Positions 24,601 to 35,480 of a DNA stretch of 64,000 nt are shown in pieces. Every line of letters starts with the position of its first letter. Positions within the stretch are counted from its first letter, which is position 1. The DNA is from Calamus simplicifolius. Its lineage: Eukaryota > Streptophyta > Magnoliopsida > Arecales > Arecaceae. The DNA lies in NCBI GenBank assembly GCA_900491605.1, contig UESW01003829.1:1423478-1487477 (forward strand), given 5' to 3'. Position numbers and translations under genes: made by a program. The notes below the pieces were generated by a model. It was not told the origin of the DNA. It did not search any database and was given only the letters and a program-made list of their open reading frames with translations.

Positions 24601-27600
24601 TTCAAAGATAAGGAGTTCGATAAGAGTTCCGACAATCAAGTTCTTATGAAAGAAACCCAACCAATAACCCCCATCTTGAAACTAGAGTGCAAACAAAAAG
24701 ACAAAAAGAGAGTGTTCTCACAAAGGATGCCAACTTCCACATGCAAAGAGAGCATTATACAAAACTTGGAAAAATATTCTAACTTCGACATGTAGTAGTA
24801 CTAGCCACCCTCCCAAGGATGAAGTAAGTTTTTTTCATTCCAAGCACAACCTTGAAATTACATTAATTTAAGCCAGCCTACCCACCCTCTTGTTTTCATT
24901 TGACAACCTTCAACAACTTTTAGCAACTGATAGCAATTTTCAGTTCTCAATATATTTTTTTAATAATCTATACAGTTACCTTTTTGCCCTCAAAAATTAC
25001 TTATGGCTGTCAAAAAGAGAGCCAATGGAATAAATGACTATGCATAGAAAAATCATCAATTTATTTTGTCATGTATTGGTTTTAACTATTACTTGTATAC
25101 AAACTTTGAAATTTCAAGCACAAGCTCTATCGTATCAACCCATATTGATTGTACCATATTATACCAATAATGTACCGGTATGGCATCGAGTTTTGATTCA
25201 GTATAAACCGAACCAATTTGAAACCAAACTAAACCACCCTATACTATCTAGTATCAAGTAGTATTATAGTTAAAGAGTGGGAAAAGAATGAGCACTCTAT
25301 CTCGATACAAGGTGTATACAAGCACTCTATCTTGGTACAAGGTGTATACAGTACCGTATCGTACCAAACCAGAAATGTACCGATATAAATCATGATACCA
25401 ATTTTGTGCACCTTGCTAAAGCCTATTATACCATCTTAACTCCGTGGATTCTTTTTTAGTGAGAATTTTATGGGAAAGTTGGTTAACTTTCCATTAACTA
25501 ATTGCCCATGTTCTTTTGCTTCAATCAAAATAGTCAGATGAGTAAATTTTATTCTCAGGATATCATTTATTTGTCAAACAAGGGACAAGACCTAGACATC
25601 CGAAAGATGGCTAAATTGGTTTCCCCCTGCTTATGTAGAATATTTTTTTCTTCTTTTCCTTAAATATCTCTACACAATTAAGATTCTTTGTTCCATTATT
25701 ACTCCTCAATTATTCATGTTTCTCCCCCTCCTTCGATCACCACTGAAGAGTTGTTCACCTGTCTTTTACTCTTTTGCATTTTGGGAAGAAAGAGCATATC
25801 AAAAAAATTACCTTTAGACAACAATTCTAATAAAAACTCTGCTAAGGCCGGTCCTAAGCCCAGATAAAAGAAGGGTTGCGTTAGGTAGCTGACAACCAAC
25901 GTAAAACTCCGTCAGATCCCTAAAACATGAATATTCATGTGCCGACCCCATGTAGTTGGGAAAAGGCTTAGTTGAGTTGAGTTGAGACAACAATTCTAAT
26001 AAAAACAGTAATTTTTAGAGAAAAAAATTTTGATATGGAATTTCATCCAATGGATAAGAATGTAGTGTTTGTGAAAGATTCTGTAATTAAAATAAAAATT
26101 TCTTGTTATGATATAATTGACATTTTATAAAGGAATATAATGTGTTATTTAATCAATAAATAGTAACTATAAAAAATTATTTTTATTTTAAAATATAAAA
26201 TTTATATATGATTAGTGTATATATCAAAAATATGACTAAAATATAGTTTGGTAAGAAATTTGACCTTCAATCGTGAAGGGACAGTATATAATTAATATGC
26301 AAAGTAGACCTAATAATATAAAGGGTATTATGAAAAATATAAATAGATTTTATCAATTTATCCGAAAAGTTACAATACAAAAGAATGTCGGTAACAAACA
26401 CCATACTTTCTAATGTACAAAAGAATATCGATAAATTATATTCCTATTGCTTAATGTCTGGGTAATATTTATCTAAGAAAATATAGATTCCTAAGACCTT
26501 GCACATACCAATTCAGCCTGCAAGTAGATATAGGACATGCATTGTTTCATACCATATCATACATGAAAGATACGGGCTTGATGCATAGGATTTCAAATCT
26601 TATTTTCATGCAAGATGGTTTATATTTTCTTTTATTTTTATGTCCACTTCAAATGTAGTTTATCACACTTAATGACTTAGATAATTGCTATCAGGTTCCC
26701 ATCGTCTAATTAAGGACATGACCAAATTTATGTCAAAATTTAACTAACCAGATTCTAGTCCACCTCAAGAAAGAAACAAACCACCACAACTTTAGTACAT
26801 TTTATCATGAAAGATGAAAACTATAAAAAAGAGAATATGCCACATCAAATCCATGTAGTGGAGATAAGAGAAGAGAGGATAAAGCAATAAAGCCAAGAAA
26901 AATGGAAGAAAGGAAAAAGGAAACAAGGCATTTGATTTTTCCTGCATCCAAATTAATTCATCCATCAATCCAAGGGCAACTAACAAGAATAGGGGAGACC
27001 TAAAGATTTTGGGTGGGGCACTCCTCTAGCATGCCTTAATAATGTTAGAATTTCATTGAAGTTTATCCATGATGGACCTCACAAAATAAAAATGCTCCAC
27101 CCACATAAATCCGCTTAATTGGTCATATGCTTGAGAAATGATGGCTTCAACAAGGACAAGGACACCTACCTCACATCTAAAGTTAAGTCCCTACTAAAAC
27201 TTTGCCTATAATGAGACAAATTTAAATAAGTGCCAAAAACAAAATAAAGTTCTTCATCAGGTTGCAAGTTTAAGGACTTGAATTTTCTTTCTTTTCTCGT
27301 AATTTTCTGATATGATCTAAGATTGTTGTTTTCTAGTTGGAATACACAAATTCAGCACAGAGATTGGTGAGATCTGAATTACATAAATACAATCACCTAG
27401 AAAACAAAGTTATTTAGAACATACAGCTCAGTGATGTGGCCAAAATCATTTAACATATCCAAGTAAAATCAATTCAACTCCTTCACAAAAGAATATGTTT
27501 GCCAGTTAATTTAAATATATTCAATAAGTCTGAACAAATTCATTATGCTGAACATATTACCTTCCTTCCTGTTTCCTTCTCAACAACATCTGCTTTAAAC

Positions 27601-30600
27601 TTAAAAAACCAACACCTCTTCCAAACATATCCAGTCCCTGCAATCAAAATACCAGACAATGAAAATTTATGGAAACTAAAAGCCTGGAAGATGGAATGCT
27701 TGCTAAGAAAATATAGAGAAAACAAAGGTTTTGCATTATCCATTAGATATTATTTGACTCATGCCTGCCATTCTCTGTTTCTTAAGACAGCAGTCAGAAC
27801 AGCTACAAGTGAGTCAAAGCAAAGTTCTCATAATATCACTCATCGTAGTCCTTTCAGCAGAGATTGTTTGTTAGATGCTCTGCTAAGTTTCCATCAGCAC
27901 AGTATGAAGAACAAAGATTTTGGTTTTTTATGGTAGTCTACTCCAGAACTTGAAAGGAAATGACTTAAGGTCATACCTATGAGTAAAGCATGCAGCTTAA
28001 TTGCCTTGAGGGTGAAAAGTTTGCTCCTCAAATATGTTTCATGTCAGACTCCCCTCTTCCCTTAAAGTTGCACTCATCAAAATTTGGTACTAATTCAGAA
28101 GGGTAATGTGAGGTTGAACTCCAATTGTAAAACATTAAAAAATGCAAACTTGATATGTAAACTAGTCCCAAACAGGAGGGACAAGACTGACTGGTTAAAC
28201 TCTAAGCTTATAGTTTCATGAGACATTTCTCCCTCTAATGTTTTACTTGATTAACTAAGAAAAATGTAACAGCTAACTCTTTCTTTCTATTTCTTGGTGT
28301 TCAAATGGGAGGCAGTAATTTTTTCCATCATAGCTGAGTAAGCTAAGATTAAAACATGACCTTGTAGGACTAACCAGTAAGTTCAACCATGAATACAATA
28401 ACAACAACAAAAAACAAAGCCTTAAACGCATACTAGTTAAGGTTAGCTATATGAATTCCAAACTAGTAAGCTTTAACCATGAATATAATATAAATTATGT
28501 TTGCAACATATATCCAATGGGGATTTCAACTATGAACCATAATGGAATTTTATGGCAGCACTTATATCCCAATTACACTTCATCTGTGAGGTCTTTTTTT
28601 AATTAAACAAAAAGGATGTCTTCATCAAAGAGGTTGACTTGTTGGAACATGGAATTAAGATTACCTGTATGTGCACCTGTCTCAAACACATCAGTCCACG
28701 AGCTAAGATGCCTGTTTCAGTTTGCATGTTCTTCAACCATTGCCTCAACAGAGCAGAATCTATAGCATTTCTGTGATAAACAGCACAATGTAAGTTCTTA
28801 CAGTTCAATCTTAATCCAACTTAGTATAATAGATGAACTTGAAAGTCATTAGAAAATGATCAAAATCCTAAGGAACCATAGAATCGAGGATTGCCAAACC
28901 AAACTTTTCCAATTTTTCTGTAGTTTTTCTTTTTTTAACATGATATACGAGACTGAAAGCCTCCCATGAGCTCACACCCTCTTTTCTCTTTGATTTCCAT
29001 TCAAAATCATTTAAATAAATGCTTCCTTCCTATTTACTTAAGATTTTCATAAAAATAAAGGAATACCCCTCCAATTTGAATTTAATAAAAATATCAAACA
29101 AATCAAATTTCTTGAATAAAAAGTCAATTCTCCATCTCAAGAACAAATTTAAAGAAATTCAGGAAATAATGCTTTAGTAAACATCAAATTAAGGTATTTT
29201 CACTCTAGATAAAAATCTCAAAAAAATAATTTAACTTATAAATAATGAAAAAAAAAAATACTGACTTAAAATATAATTTGTAAAGCTTTAATTAACGCTT
29301 CATCAAACTCATAAAGTTTTCAGACTTCGACAGGATCATAATAATAATGAACCTCATATTGACCTATGCCGACTTGATGCACAACTCATCAAAACATTAA
29401 GATTAAACTTGCCAAAAGATCTTAGGATTAAAATGTATTTTTTAAGGTCCAAATAATGATGTGTAGCCAGAACAAAGGTTGGAGTGTTTTCTTAATAAAA
29501 GGACCTTCGCTCTAATGATGCGTCATAGTATGAATCCTAAGAAATATATTTTAATATTAAGAGTTTATAGCAATTTTAATTTTATTGTTTTGATGAATTA
29601 TTGATTAAATCGGCATAGGTTAGTATGAGGTTCACTATTACCATGATCCTGTCTAAGTTTGGCAACTCTATACATTTGACCTTATTGTTGACCAAAGCCT
29701 TATAAATTATATTTTAAGATAATATCTCCCTACATCTTGTTTTCTCATTATTTCTAGAATAAAAGTACCCTACTTAATATTTGCTCAAGCACTATTTCTT
29801 AAATTTCTCCAAATTTATTCTTGAGAAGGAGAGTTGACTTTTTGTTCTTAAAGATTTTGATTTTTCTCTTATTTCCATAAGAAAAGGTAAATGAAAGGGA
29901 AAAAAAAGAGAGAGAAAGGTGAGATTGACTTAAATGATTTTGAATAAAATAAGAGAGAAGAGAAAGATGTGAGCTTACGGGAGGCTCTTACCTTGTATAC
30001 CACAGAAAAAAAATCATAAAAAATACATAAAGCAAAAAGTGTTGAACCAAAGCGAACTATGCATCGATTTACGGTATTGCCAGTTCGATTTGGTTTGGTA
30101 TCAAACAAATCCGGTACCAATTTGGCACTGGTTCACGGTTCCATGGATCTTGCATGGAACTAATTCTTTCCATGTAGCCATTTGAAAACTTAACTCATTA
30201 AAAACTGGAACATACAAATTAACATTGTGAATTCTGCAATACAGAAGGACCATTTATTTTTTATGCTTTCTTTCCATTTCTCAAAAAAACAAAATAGTAG
30301 TTCAATTAATGGACAAGGACAGCAATATTAGATGCTTGCTCAATTAGAAGAGGCTTCAGACATAGGATCAAGATTATTTAAAGTGCATGCACCACCCTAA
30401 GTAGAAGATTTCAGGTACTGAGCTATGTTAAAAACTGAATTTATATTTCTAAATATGTCACTGACAAACTAGAAAACAATGCAATCAAAGTTTAAAATTT
30501 AAGATTAGACCAAGCTTGGAAAAAGCATATCCACTGAAACCAAAATATTAAGTTTCAGCCAATATTGGAGAGTCTGTTAATCTTTTTATGAATTAGAAAA

Positions 30601-33600
30601 ATGAAATAAACATATGATTATTTTTCACCTGGAAAAACAAAAAATAATCACAACTTTTTAGGGGCCACTACTCTGGCTAAGAAGGGAAGGTTGTGACAAG
30701 GATAATCTAATGGTGCTGTCATGGTGGCATGTTGATTGTCCAACTGTTCTATTGAGTGTCTTCTTCTGTTGGTTAAGGTATGATGATGATTGTTCAGTCC
30801 ACTCTCCTTGATCCTTTCATTCTTTCATGCTAGTCTTTTTTCTTTCGTTGCCACTTGCATCCACAAGGATTCATGTTTGACTGAGCACTTGGTTGTCTTT
30901 TATGAACAATGCCCTTTTCTATTCTTTACCCTTTTTCACAAGTTCAGGAGTTTGCTGTATGTTTATGTTTTCCAACATATGAATGGAAGAAACAAAACCA
31001 TCCATATGGAAGATGAGTGGTGCATTCTTCTGACTAAAAAACAGAGAGAGAGAGAGAATATTAATCTTTTATTTCTACAATTAATTTTTTATTCTTACTA
31101 ATATTGACTTTGTTTTTTATTTACAAGTATAAGTTTTCTTCTTTGTTTAATACTTCTTATCAAGTATTTAAATCCCAGTACCAGGACCCATCTCAGTTTA
31201 CTCCTGGAACAACATGGAACCAAGACAGCCAGGACAGATCAACTCAGTCATTAATAACAAGATGAAAAGAAAAATAAAAGAATTGCATCTTGGTCTGTCC
31301 TAATCATCCCAGTGCATCCTAACTGTCAGGACATAATCGAAACAGCCATGATGTTCCAGTTCAAGAAAGAAAGGATGTCCTGAAGTGTGCTTGGTATTAT
31401 TTTCTTCCTAGAAAAATATGATACTGGCAAGACATCACACCAATGTCATCAGGACATGAATCCTTGCTTCTTATACATAAACATACATTTTATTAATTAA
31501 CATGCACTACATGTGCATGTTATGCTAGTTCATTTATACATACTTTGAATAATATGTAGTGATGTTTAATAAGACTGAGAATCCAAAGAACAACTCGAAG
31601 AAGCAATTCTTGTAGATGAGAATGAAAATTTTCACTATAGTCCATTATATGTCTTAGAACTACAATAGTAGCCCCCTTCACAGTGACCATAACAATCTCA
31701 TAATAATGCAACTTCAAAATAATGACTGTCACTTCCAACAACCAAGTTGAAACAAAAAACATCATTGTCATGGCTGCTAGCAATCTCTAAAAACACAAAA
31801 ACTAGAAACACAGGATGATTTTCAGCCAACCAAGACAGATAGACTTGCCAATTTCTTAATTAGCCTTGAATTTCAGGTCCCAAATGCAGTAATAGATAAA
31901 AAATAACAATTTATTATAAGAACTACTATTTAAAGATCTACCACAATGTATAACATATAGTATGGAGAGACAAAGATGGATGAGGGAACAAATGAATGGA
32001 CAGATAGACAGACAACGTATTAACAGACGGGTACAACAGACCAACTGACCAATGAATGGATGAGCAAACAGAACAATAGACAAACAGATGGACAGGGATC
32101 GACTAATTGACAGATGGATACAACAGACTGATGGACTGATGAATGGATGAGCAAACAGAACAATAGTCTAATGGATGGACCAACAAATAGATAAATATGC
32201 ATACATGCACAAATTGATAGCATCTCCTTAAGACTAGAGGACATGAGATATGAAATGAATCCATTCTCTACACTTCTCCATAAATATAATGCTAAATTGA
32301 AAGCATCAGACCATAAATTTCTTTTTATAAAAGCTGTTTGTGCCATCTTATACAACTCAACAAGTCAACTCAACTCATCTAAGCCTTTTCCCAACTACAT
32401 GGGGTCGGCTACATTAATCTGCTTCCTCCACTATGCTCTATTCAGGACTAAGTCGACATCCTAACCCTTCATATAGTTTGATTTAGTAGATTCATGTTTT
32501 AACGGATCTGACGGAGTTTTATGCTGTTGTCAGCTACCTAACACAACCCTCCTCCTTTATCCAAGCTTGGACCAGCCTTGGTGAAGTGTTTGTGCCATCT
32601 TATACTCAACTCAACTCATCTAAGCCTTTTTCCAACTACATGAGGTTGGCTACATGAATCTGCTTCTTCCACTCTGCTCTATTCAGGACTAAGTTAATAC
32701 TCAAATTACAAATAGTTATATCTTTCCTAATTATTTTGTCCATATTAGTTTAGATCTACCTCTACCTCTATTAGTACCATGGATTGTTAAAAAATTACTT
32801 TTTCTAACTGAAGCATATAAAGATCTTTATTGTATATGTTCAAACTACCGGAATCGATTTTCTCTCATTTTATCTTCAATTGGGGCTACTCCTATCATTT
32901 CTCGTATATATTTATTTCTAATTTATCTTTTAAAATTTTACCATATATCCATCTAACATGTGCATTTCTATTACATTTAATTTATTTACATGTTGTTCAA
33001 TATTACCCAACACTCTGTTCATATAGCGTAGCTGGCCTAATAGTTTTATAAAATTTTTCTTTCAATTTAATGGAATGTGTCAATCATACAATATTTATGA
33101 AGCACTCATCCACTTAATCCATCCTGCTTTAACTCTATGATTCACATTTTCACCTATTTCATCTTCTTGCTGGATAATTGATCCCAAATATCTAAATTTT
33201 TTACTTCTTGATATATCTTAGCTTGCAATCTTCACTCTCTTTATTTATCTCTATTTCACTAAAATTATATTTTATATATTCAGTTTTAGTTCTACTAATC
33301 TTGAACCTTTAGATTCTAAAGCCTCTCTTCAAATTTCTAGCTTAACATTTACTCCAGATTTAGTTTCATCAATTAACCGTTTGTACCATCTTATGCGGCA
33401 AAAAAACTTAAACCATCCTAAACAGATTTACAGAAGAAAAATGCAATCTGATCAGAAAAGGATAAGACAATCATGATCTCAAATGCAAATTAAAGAAACC
33501 CAGAATTCCTCGATATAGTATATATCCTTGTCCACAAGATAGAATTTCCCTTTTTCTCTTATTCTCCTCTCTCATCTAAACCCCTCCAAATAACACCAAT

Positions 33601-35480
33601 GATTCCAAATCTATTTGGAGAGGAGCAATGACAAAAACGAAGAATTAGAGGATCAAATAAAAGTAAAAAAAGGGAAATTGACAATAGTTGATAAAAGGGA
33701 TAGGTTGCAGGTAAAGATTGCAATGGCAAGAGGAGAGATTGTGGGGCCATTGATTGATGGCAATGTCAATAAATGCCAATCTGATGTTCGCTAAGCACCA
33801 ATCAGAAAGCATCAGAAGGTAAATGAGCATAATAAGGGAGACAAAGGGCAAATAGAGCTTCAATACCCTTTTTCAAACACATGATATCAACTAGTTTTGG
33901 TTAAATAATTGAGATGATCAACCAAATTTAGGTGGAAGTTATTGGACATTATCTCAAGATGGCTCAACCAACTTAGAAATTGGATTTGATTTAAAAGGCT
34001 CCCTAGTTGACCCACTAGGGCAAATGATCAACTAGTCAAGTTTTACAAGCTTTGGGTCAGTGGTTCAATTAAATTCAAGTCAACTCAACTCAAGCAAGCG
34101 TCAATCCACTATGTTTTAAACACTACTTGCCATAACTACTAAAAGCAGCACAAGTCTTGTTACTATATCTGTCACCATCATAATCATTCACATTATATCA
34201 CTGTCACAACCTTGTCATGATTAGGACCAATAGTATCATTATCATCAATTCTTCAATTATGATGCCGTTTAAAATTTATAGGAAAACATTTATATTGTGC
34301 TTCCTATCACCAGCATTGCCTCTTGTTCATCAACTCTCACCAGTCCTAAATTGCTAACTAATTCTAGTGGCAGCAATTTTAGCCACTCCTAATCCTAGAA
34401 GCTAACATTGACATCAGACCAGGATGCTGTACCCTTAAATTTTTTTTTTTTTGGTCTAAACTGACAAATTAGTCCTCAATTGCCTTCATAAATTTCTCAG
34501 CATTCTCACAGATAGGAATGTAGCCCTGATGTGCTTGCTTACATGAGCAGAAGTCTAAGCCTATTCGTATGGTCCCACTTTTAAAGAGAGCCTTCCGAGT
34601 AACCATGATCCTAGCTATAAGTGGATCAGGTTCATCGGCTCAGAATGAATCAGGAAGTAGGTGCAACAGCAGAACGAAGATTCTGGGCCACTATGGTAAT
34701 CCACAATTACACATCGTGGATCCCAGCTGCTAGGCACTGATCTTCTATTATATAAAGCATATCCTCTTCCCCATAAACAAATATACCGATTCTATGGAAG
34801 CTAAAACTCTCAACCTTCTACACCTTTACAAGAACCAATGAGAGAAAAAAAAAAGATGCAAGGATAAAATCCAGCAGTAGTAATAGATTATATACAGAAG
34901 AAGAATACACTACCTCCTACACATGAAACACACTTAAATTTACAACAGCTATAATGCAACCAAAAAAAATATAAAAATATCCCGTGATCTATATTATTAT
35001 GGTCGCTGCGAAGATGCGAGTGGATTTTGTTGGTTTTCATTAAAAAAATATCAGCCTATGATCTAGAAATTAGCTTATCTTTTTCGAATTTATTCTTGCA
35101 AGTTCCAACTAGCGATTGGTTCATACCATTTTTTGAAGGCATGTGATGCACATCAATCGATATCTTGTTTTCCGAGATTTCACCAGCAATCTAAGAATCA
35201 AATAAAACGGAATTTAGGGCAACCTCAGATCGGAATCGGAGAGGCCGGGGCCGGCTACGATCTGGACGGAGTCTCCACCGGGCAAGGTTATGGTGTGGGT
35301 CGGCGGAGGAGGCTCTCGCGAGTCACCAGACGCCGACGCCATTCGTCTGGAGACCAGTTTACTACTACTGCGACGACGGGTGTCGATGGTACGGCTTGCC
35401 GCTTGCAGGGAGTGGAAGAGACGGAGAGCTTGCCGGCGGGGAATGATTGAGGAGAACAGCGGATGCGCTCGGGCCGCCAT
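12606..35480 (-). CDS. NUDT14: Nudix hydrolase 14-like, plastid ADP-sugar diphosphatase
   Basis: Hydrolyses ADP-sugars such as ADP-glucose, probably in plastids. Exons in order: 35224-35480, 28665-28770, 27561-27637, 21708-21800, 21401-21493, 13232-13330, 12606-12858; all borders are GT/AG. Expected length is 326 residues. Exon 1 gives a Ser/Arg-rich transit peptide (a second Met at 47 may be an alternative start) and the GPGLSDSDLR motif. Later exons give RQWLKNMQTETGILARG, ARGPSVAVLILLES, ELPAGMLDDE plus GTAVRE/VEEETG (the Nudix box, split over exons 5 and 6), and DLTAFLDP-like and GLRDHGELIKV blocks. Exon 3 is one base short (near 27601) and exon 7 is two short (12783 and 12692), each in a short homopolymer. 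Read literally, the frame breaks at about residue 133. Assembly error is likelier than decay because all other phases and borders are perfect. Total span is 23 kb. Confidence 0.87.
13905..14081 (-). mobile_element. RTE-type LINE 3' fragment (copy A), TSD 14 bp
   Basis: A 177-bp insertion flanked by ATTATATGGGTTTA (13891-13904) and ATTACATGGGTTTA (14082-14095), a 14-bp target duplication with one change. On the minus strand it ends in TTGAG repeats after the conserved gaccccatgtagttgg-type tail. The 5' truncation is typical of LINE integration. Confidence 0.85.
16241..16551. repeat. Tandem duplication of a 154-bp unit
   Basis: Unit 1 (16241-16394) and unit 2 (16395-16551) both start gacattttagttcattgaca and end ggtcccttagg. 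They differ by a 4-bp insertion (cagt) and a few substitutions (about 96-97% identity by eye). It lies in NUDT14 intron 5. Confidence 0.9.
17671..17787. repeat. Short tandem duplication, unit about 59 bp
   Basis: cttaatacaccca followed by tattacttcctatataata occurs at 17671 and again at 17730, both inside intron 5. Confidence 0.65.
18055..18590. mobile_element. Foldback (long inverted repeat) element interrupted by a LINE tail
   Basis: The left arm (up to about 18355, once the inserted LINE fragment is set aside) is the reverse complement of the right arm (about 18360-18590). Matches include aattacaccttt against aaagtgtaa-type, aacctctaaactactta against agtaatttagagct, and aaatcatgtgatttg against caaatcacataattt. 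Arms are about 230-250 bp with almost no loop. Outer limits are approximate and no target duplication was resolved. Confidence 0.65.
18215..18292 (-). mobile_element. RTE-type LINE 3' fragment (copy B), exact 14-bp TSD
   Basis: Only 78 bp long, yet flanked by exact copies of AACCTCTAAACTAC (18201-18214 and 18293-18306). On the minus strand it ends in (TTGAG)n. It inserted into the left arm of the foldback element and so is younger than it. Confidence 0.92.
19228..19913. repeat. CT-rich, possibly MITE-like repeat
   Basis: A block with gggcttggg-rich edges and a long TCTCTC-type pyrimidine tract (about 19385-19640). The ends, ctagggttggaa and the reverse complement of caatcctaacctaa, are weakly inverted. 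No target duplication is evident, so a transposon origin is tentative. The Arg/Glu-rich open frame on the minus strand is produced by the CT tract. Confidence 0.35.
20283..20698. mobile_element. MITE-like element with CAAGGTTGTC inverted ends
   Basis: A 416-bp segment starts CAAGGTTGTC and ends GACAACCTTG, an exact 10-bp inverted terminal repeat. The subterminal regions on both sides are rich in CCTAGG/GCCTAG motifs. No clear target duplication was found. Confidence 0.5.
25291..25350. repeat. 30-bp tandem duplication
   Basis: agcactctatct(c/t)g(a/g)tacaa followed by ggtgtataca occurs twice in a row (25291-25320 and 25321-25350). Confidence 0.85.
25838..25986 (+). mobile_element. RTE-tailed short retroelement (copy C), exact 20-bp TSD
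   Basis: A 149-bp insertion flanked by exact copies of ACAACAATTCTAATAAAAAC (25818-25837 and 25987-26006). It ends in (TTGAG)3 on the plus strand. Its head (gggttgcgttaggtagctga and aaactccgtcagatcc) is joined directly to the LINE tail (gccgaccccatgtagttggg), so it is an internally deleted or SINE-like derivative. Confidence 0.93.
28935..30003. mobile_element. Foldback element with arms of about 500 bp in NUDT14 intron 1
   Basis: The left arm (about 28940-29440) is the reverse complement of the right arm (about 29485-30001). Examples: gcctcccatgagctcacac against the complement of gtgagcttacgggaggc; aaaaagtcaattctcc against ggagagttgactttttg; and aggatcat...gaacctcat...cctatgccga against its inverse near 29605-29655. 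Identity is roughly 75-80% by eye and the loop is short. There is no coding content and no certain target duplication. The intron RNA would fold into a very long hairpin. Confidence 0.85.
31985..32190. repeat. Tandem duplication with period 87 bp, GACAGA/ATGGA-rich
   Basis: gaatggatgagcaaacagaacaatag occurs at about 32054 and again at about 32141, with related sequence around each, within a wider purine-rich cagacaga/gatgga tract. Confidence 0.75.
32353..32587 (-). mobile_element. RTE-tailed retroelement (copy D), exact 17-bp TSD
   Basis: A 235-bp insertion flanked by exact GTTTGTGCCATCTTATA (32336-32352 and 32588-32604). On the minus strand it has the same head as copy C (ggttgtgttaggtagctgac...aaactccgtcagatcc), then LINE 3' sequence and a TTGAG-type tail. 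Confidence 0.93.
32605..33378 (-). mobile_element. RTE-type LINE 3' fragment (copy E), same target site as copy D
   Basis: A 774-bp fragment on the minus strand containing the end of the reverse-transcriptase ORF, decayed (compare copy F), then the 3' tail and TTGAG repeats. It is flanked on the left by the 17-bp site shared with copy D (32588-32604) and on the right by GTTTGTACCATCTTATG (33379-33395; two changes). Confidence 0.88.

Larger units (their letters stand above)
21801..27560 (-). other. NUDT14 intron 3 (5.8 kb)
   Basis: AT-rich intron between the exon ending in KETGRK and the exon starting IPGIVFARG. It contains a TA/TG-rich microsatellite-like stretch near 22180-22230, dispersed palindromic sequence with ataccg/cggtat motifs (about 22720-22860 and 25120-25430), a 30-bp tandem duplication and one LINE/SINE insertion. 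Nothing else coding was recognised. Confidence 0.65.
28771..35223 (-). other. NUDT14 intron 1 (6.5 kb)
   Basis: AT-rich first intron carrying a 1.1-kb foldback element, an 87-bp tandem duplication and two LINE-type insertions in a single target site (listed separately). Sequence near 30030-30140 is related to the ataccg/cggtat repeat of intron 3. No additional coding sequence was recognised. Confidence 0.65.

Noticed and set aside
27499..27936. 145-codon plus-strand frame
   Set aside because: Overlaps NUDT14 exon 3 antisense and continues into introns; no domain or codon pattern to support it.
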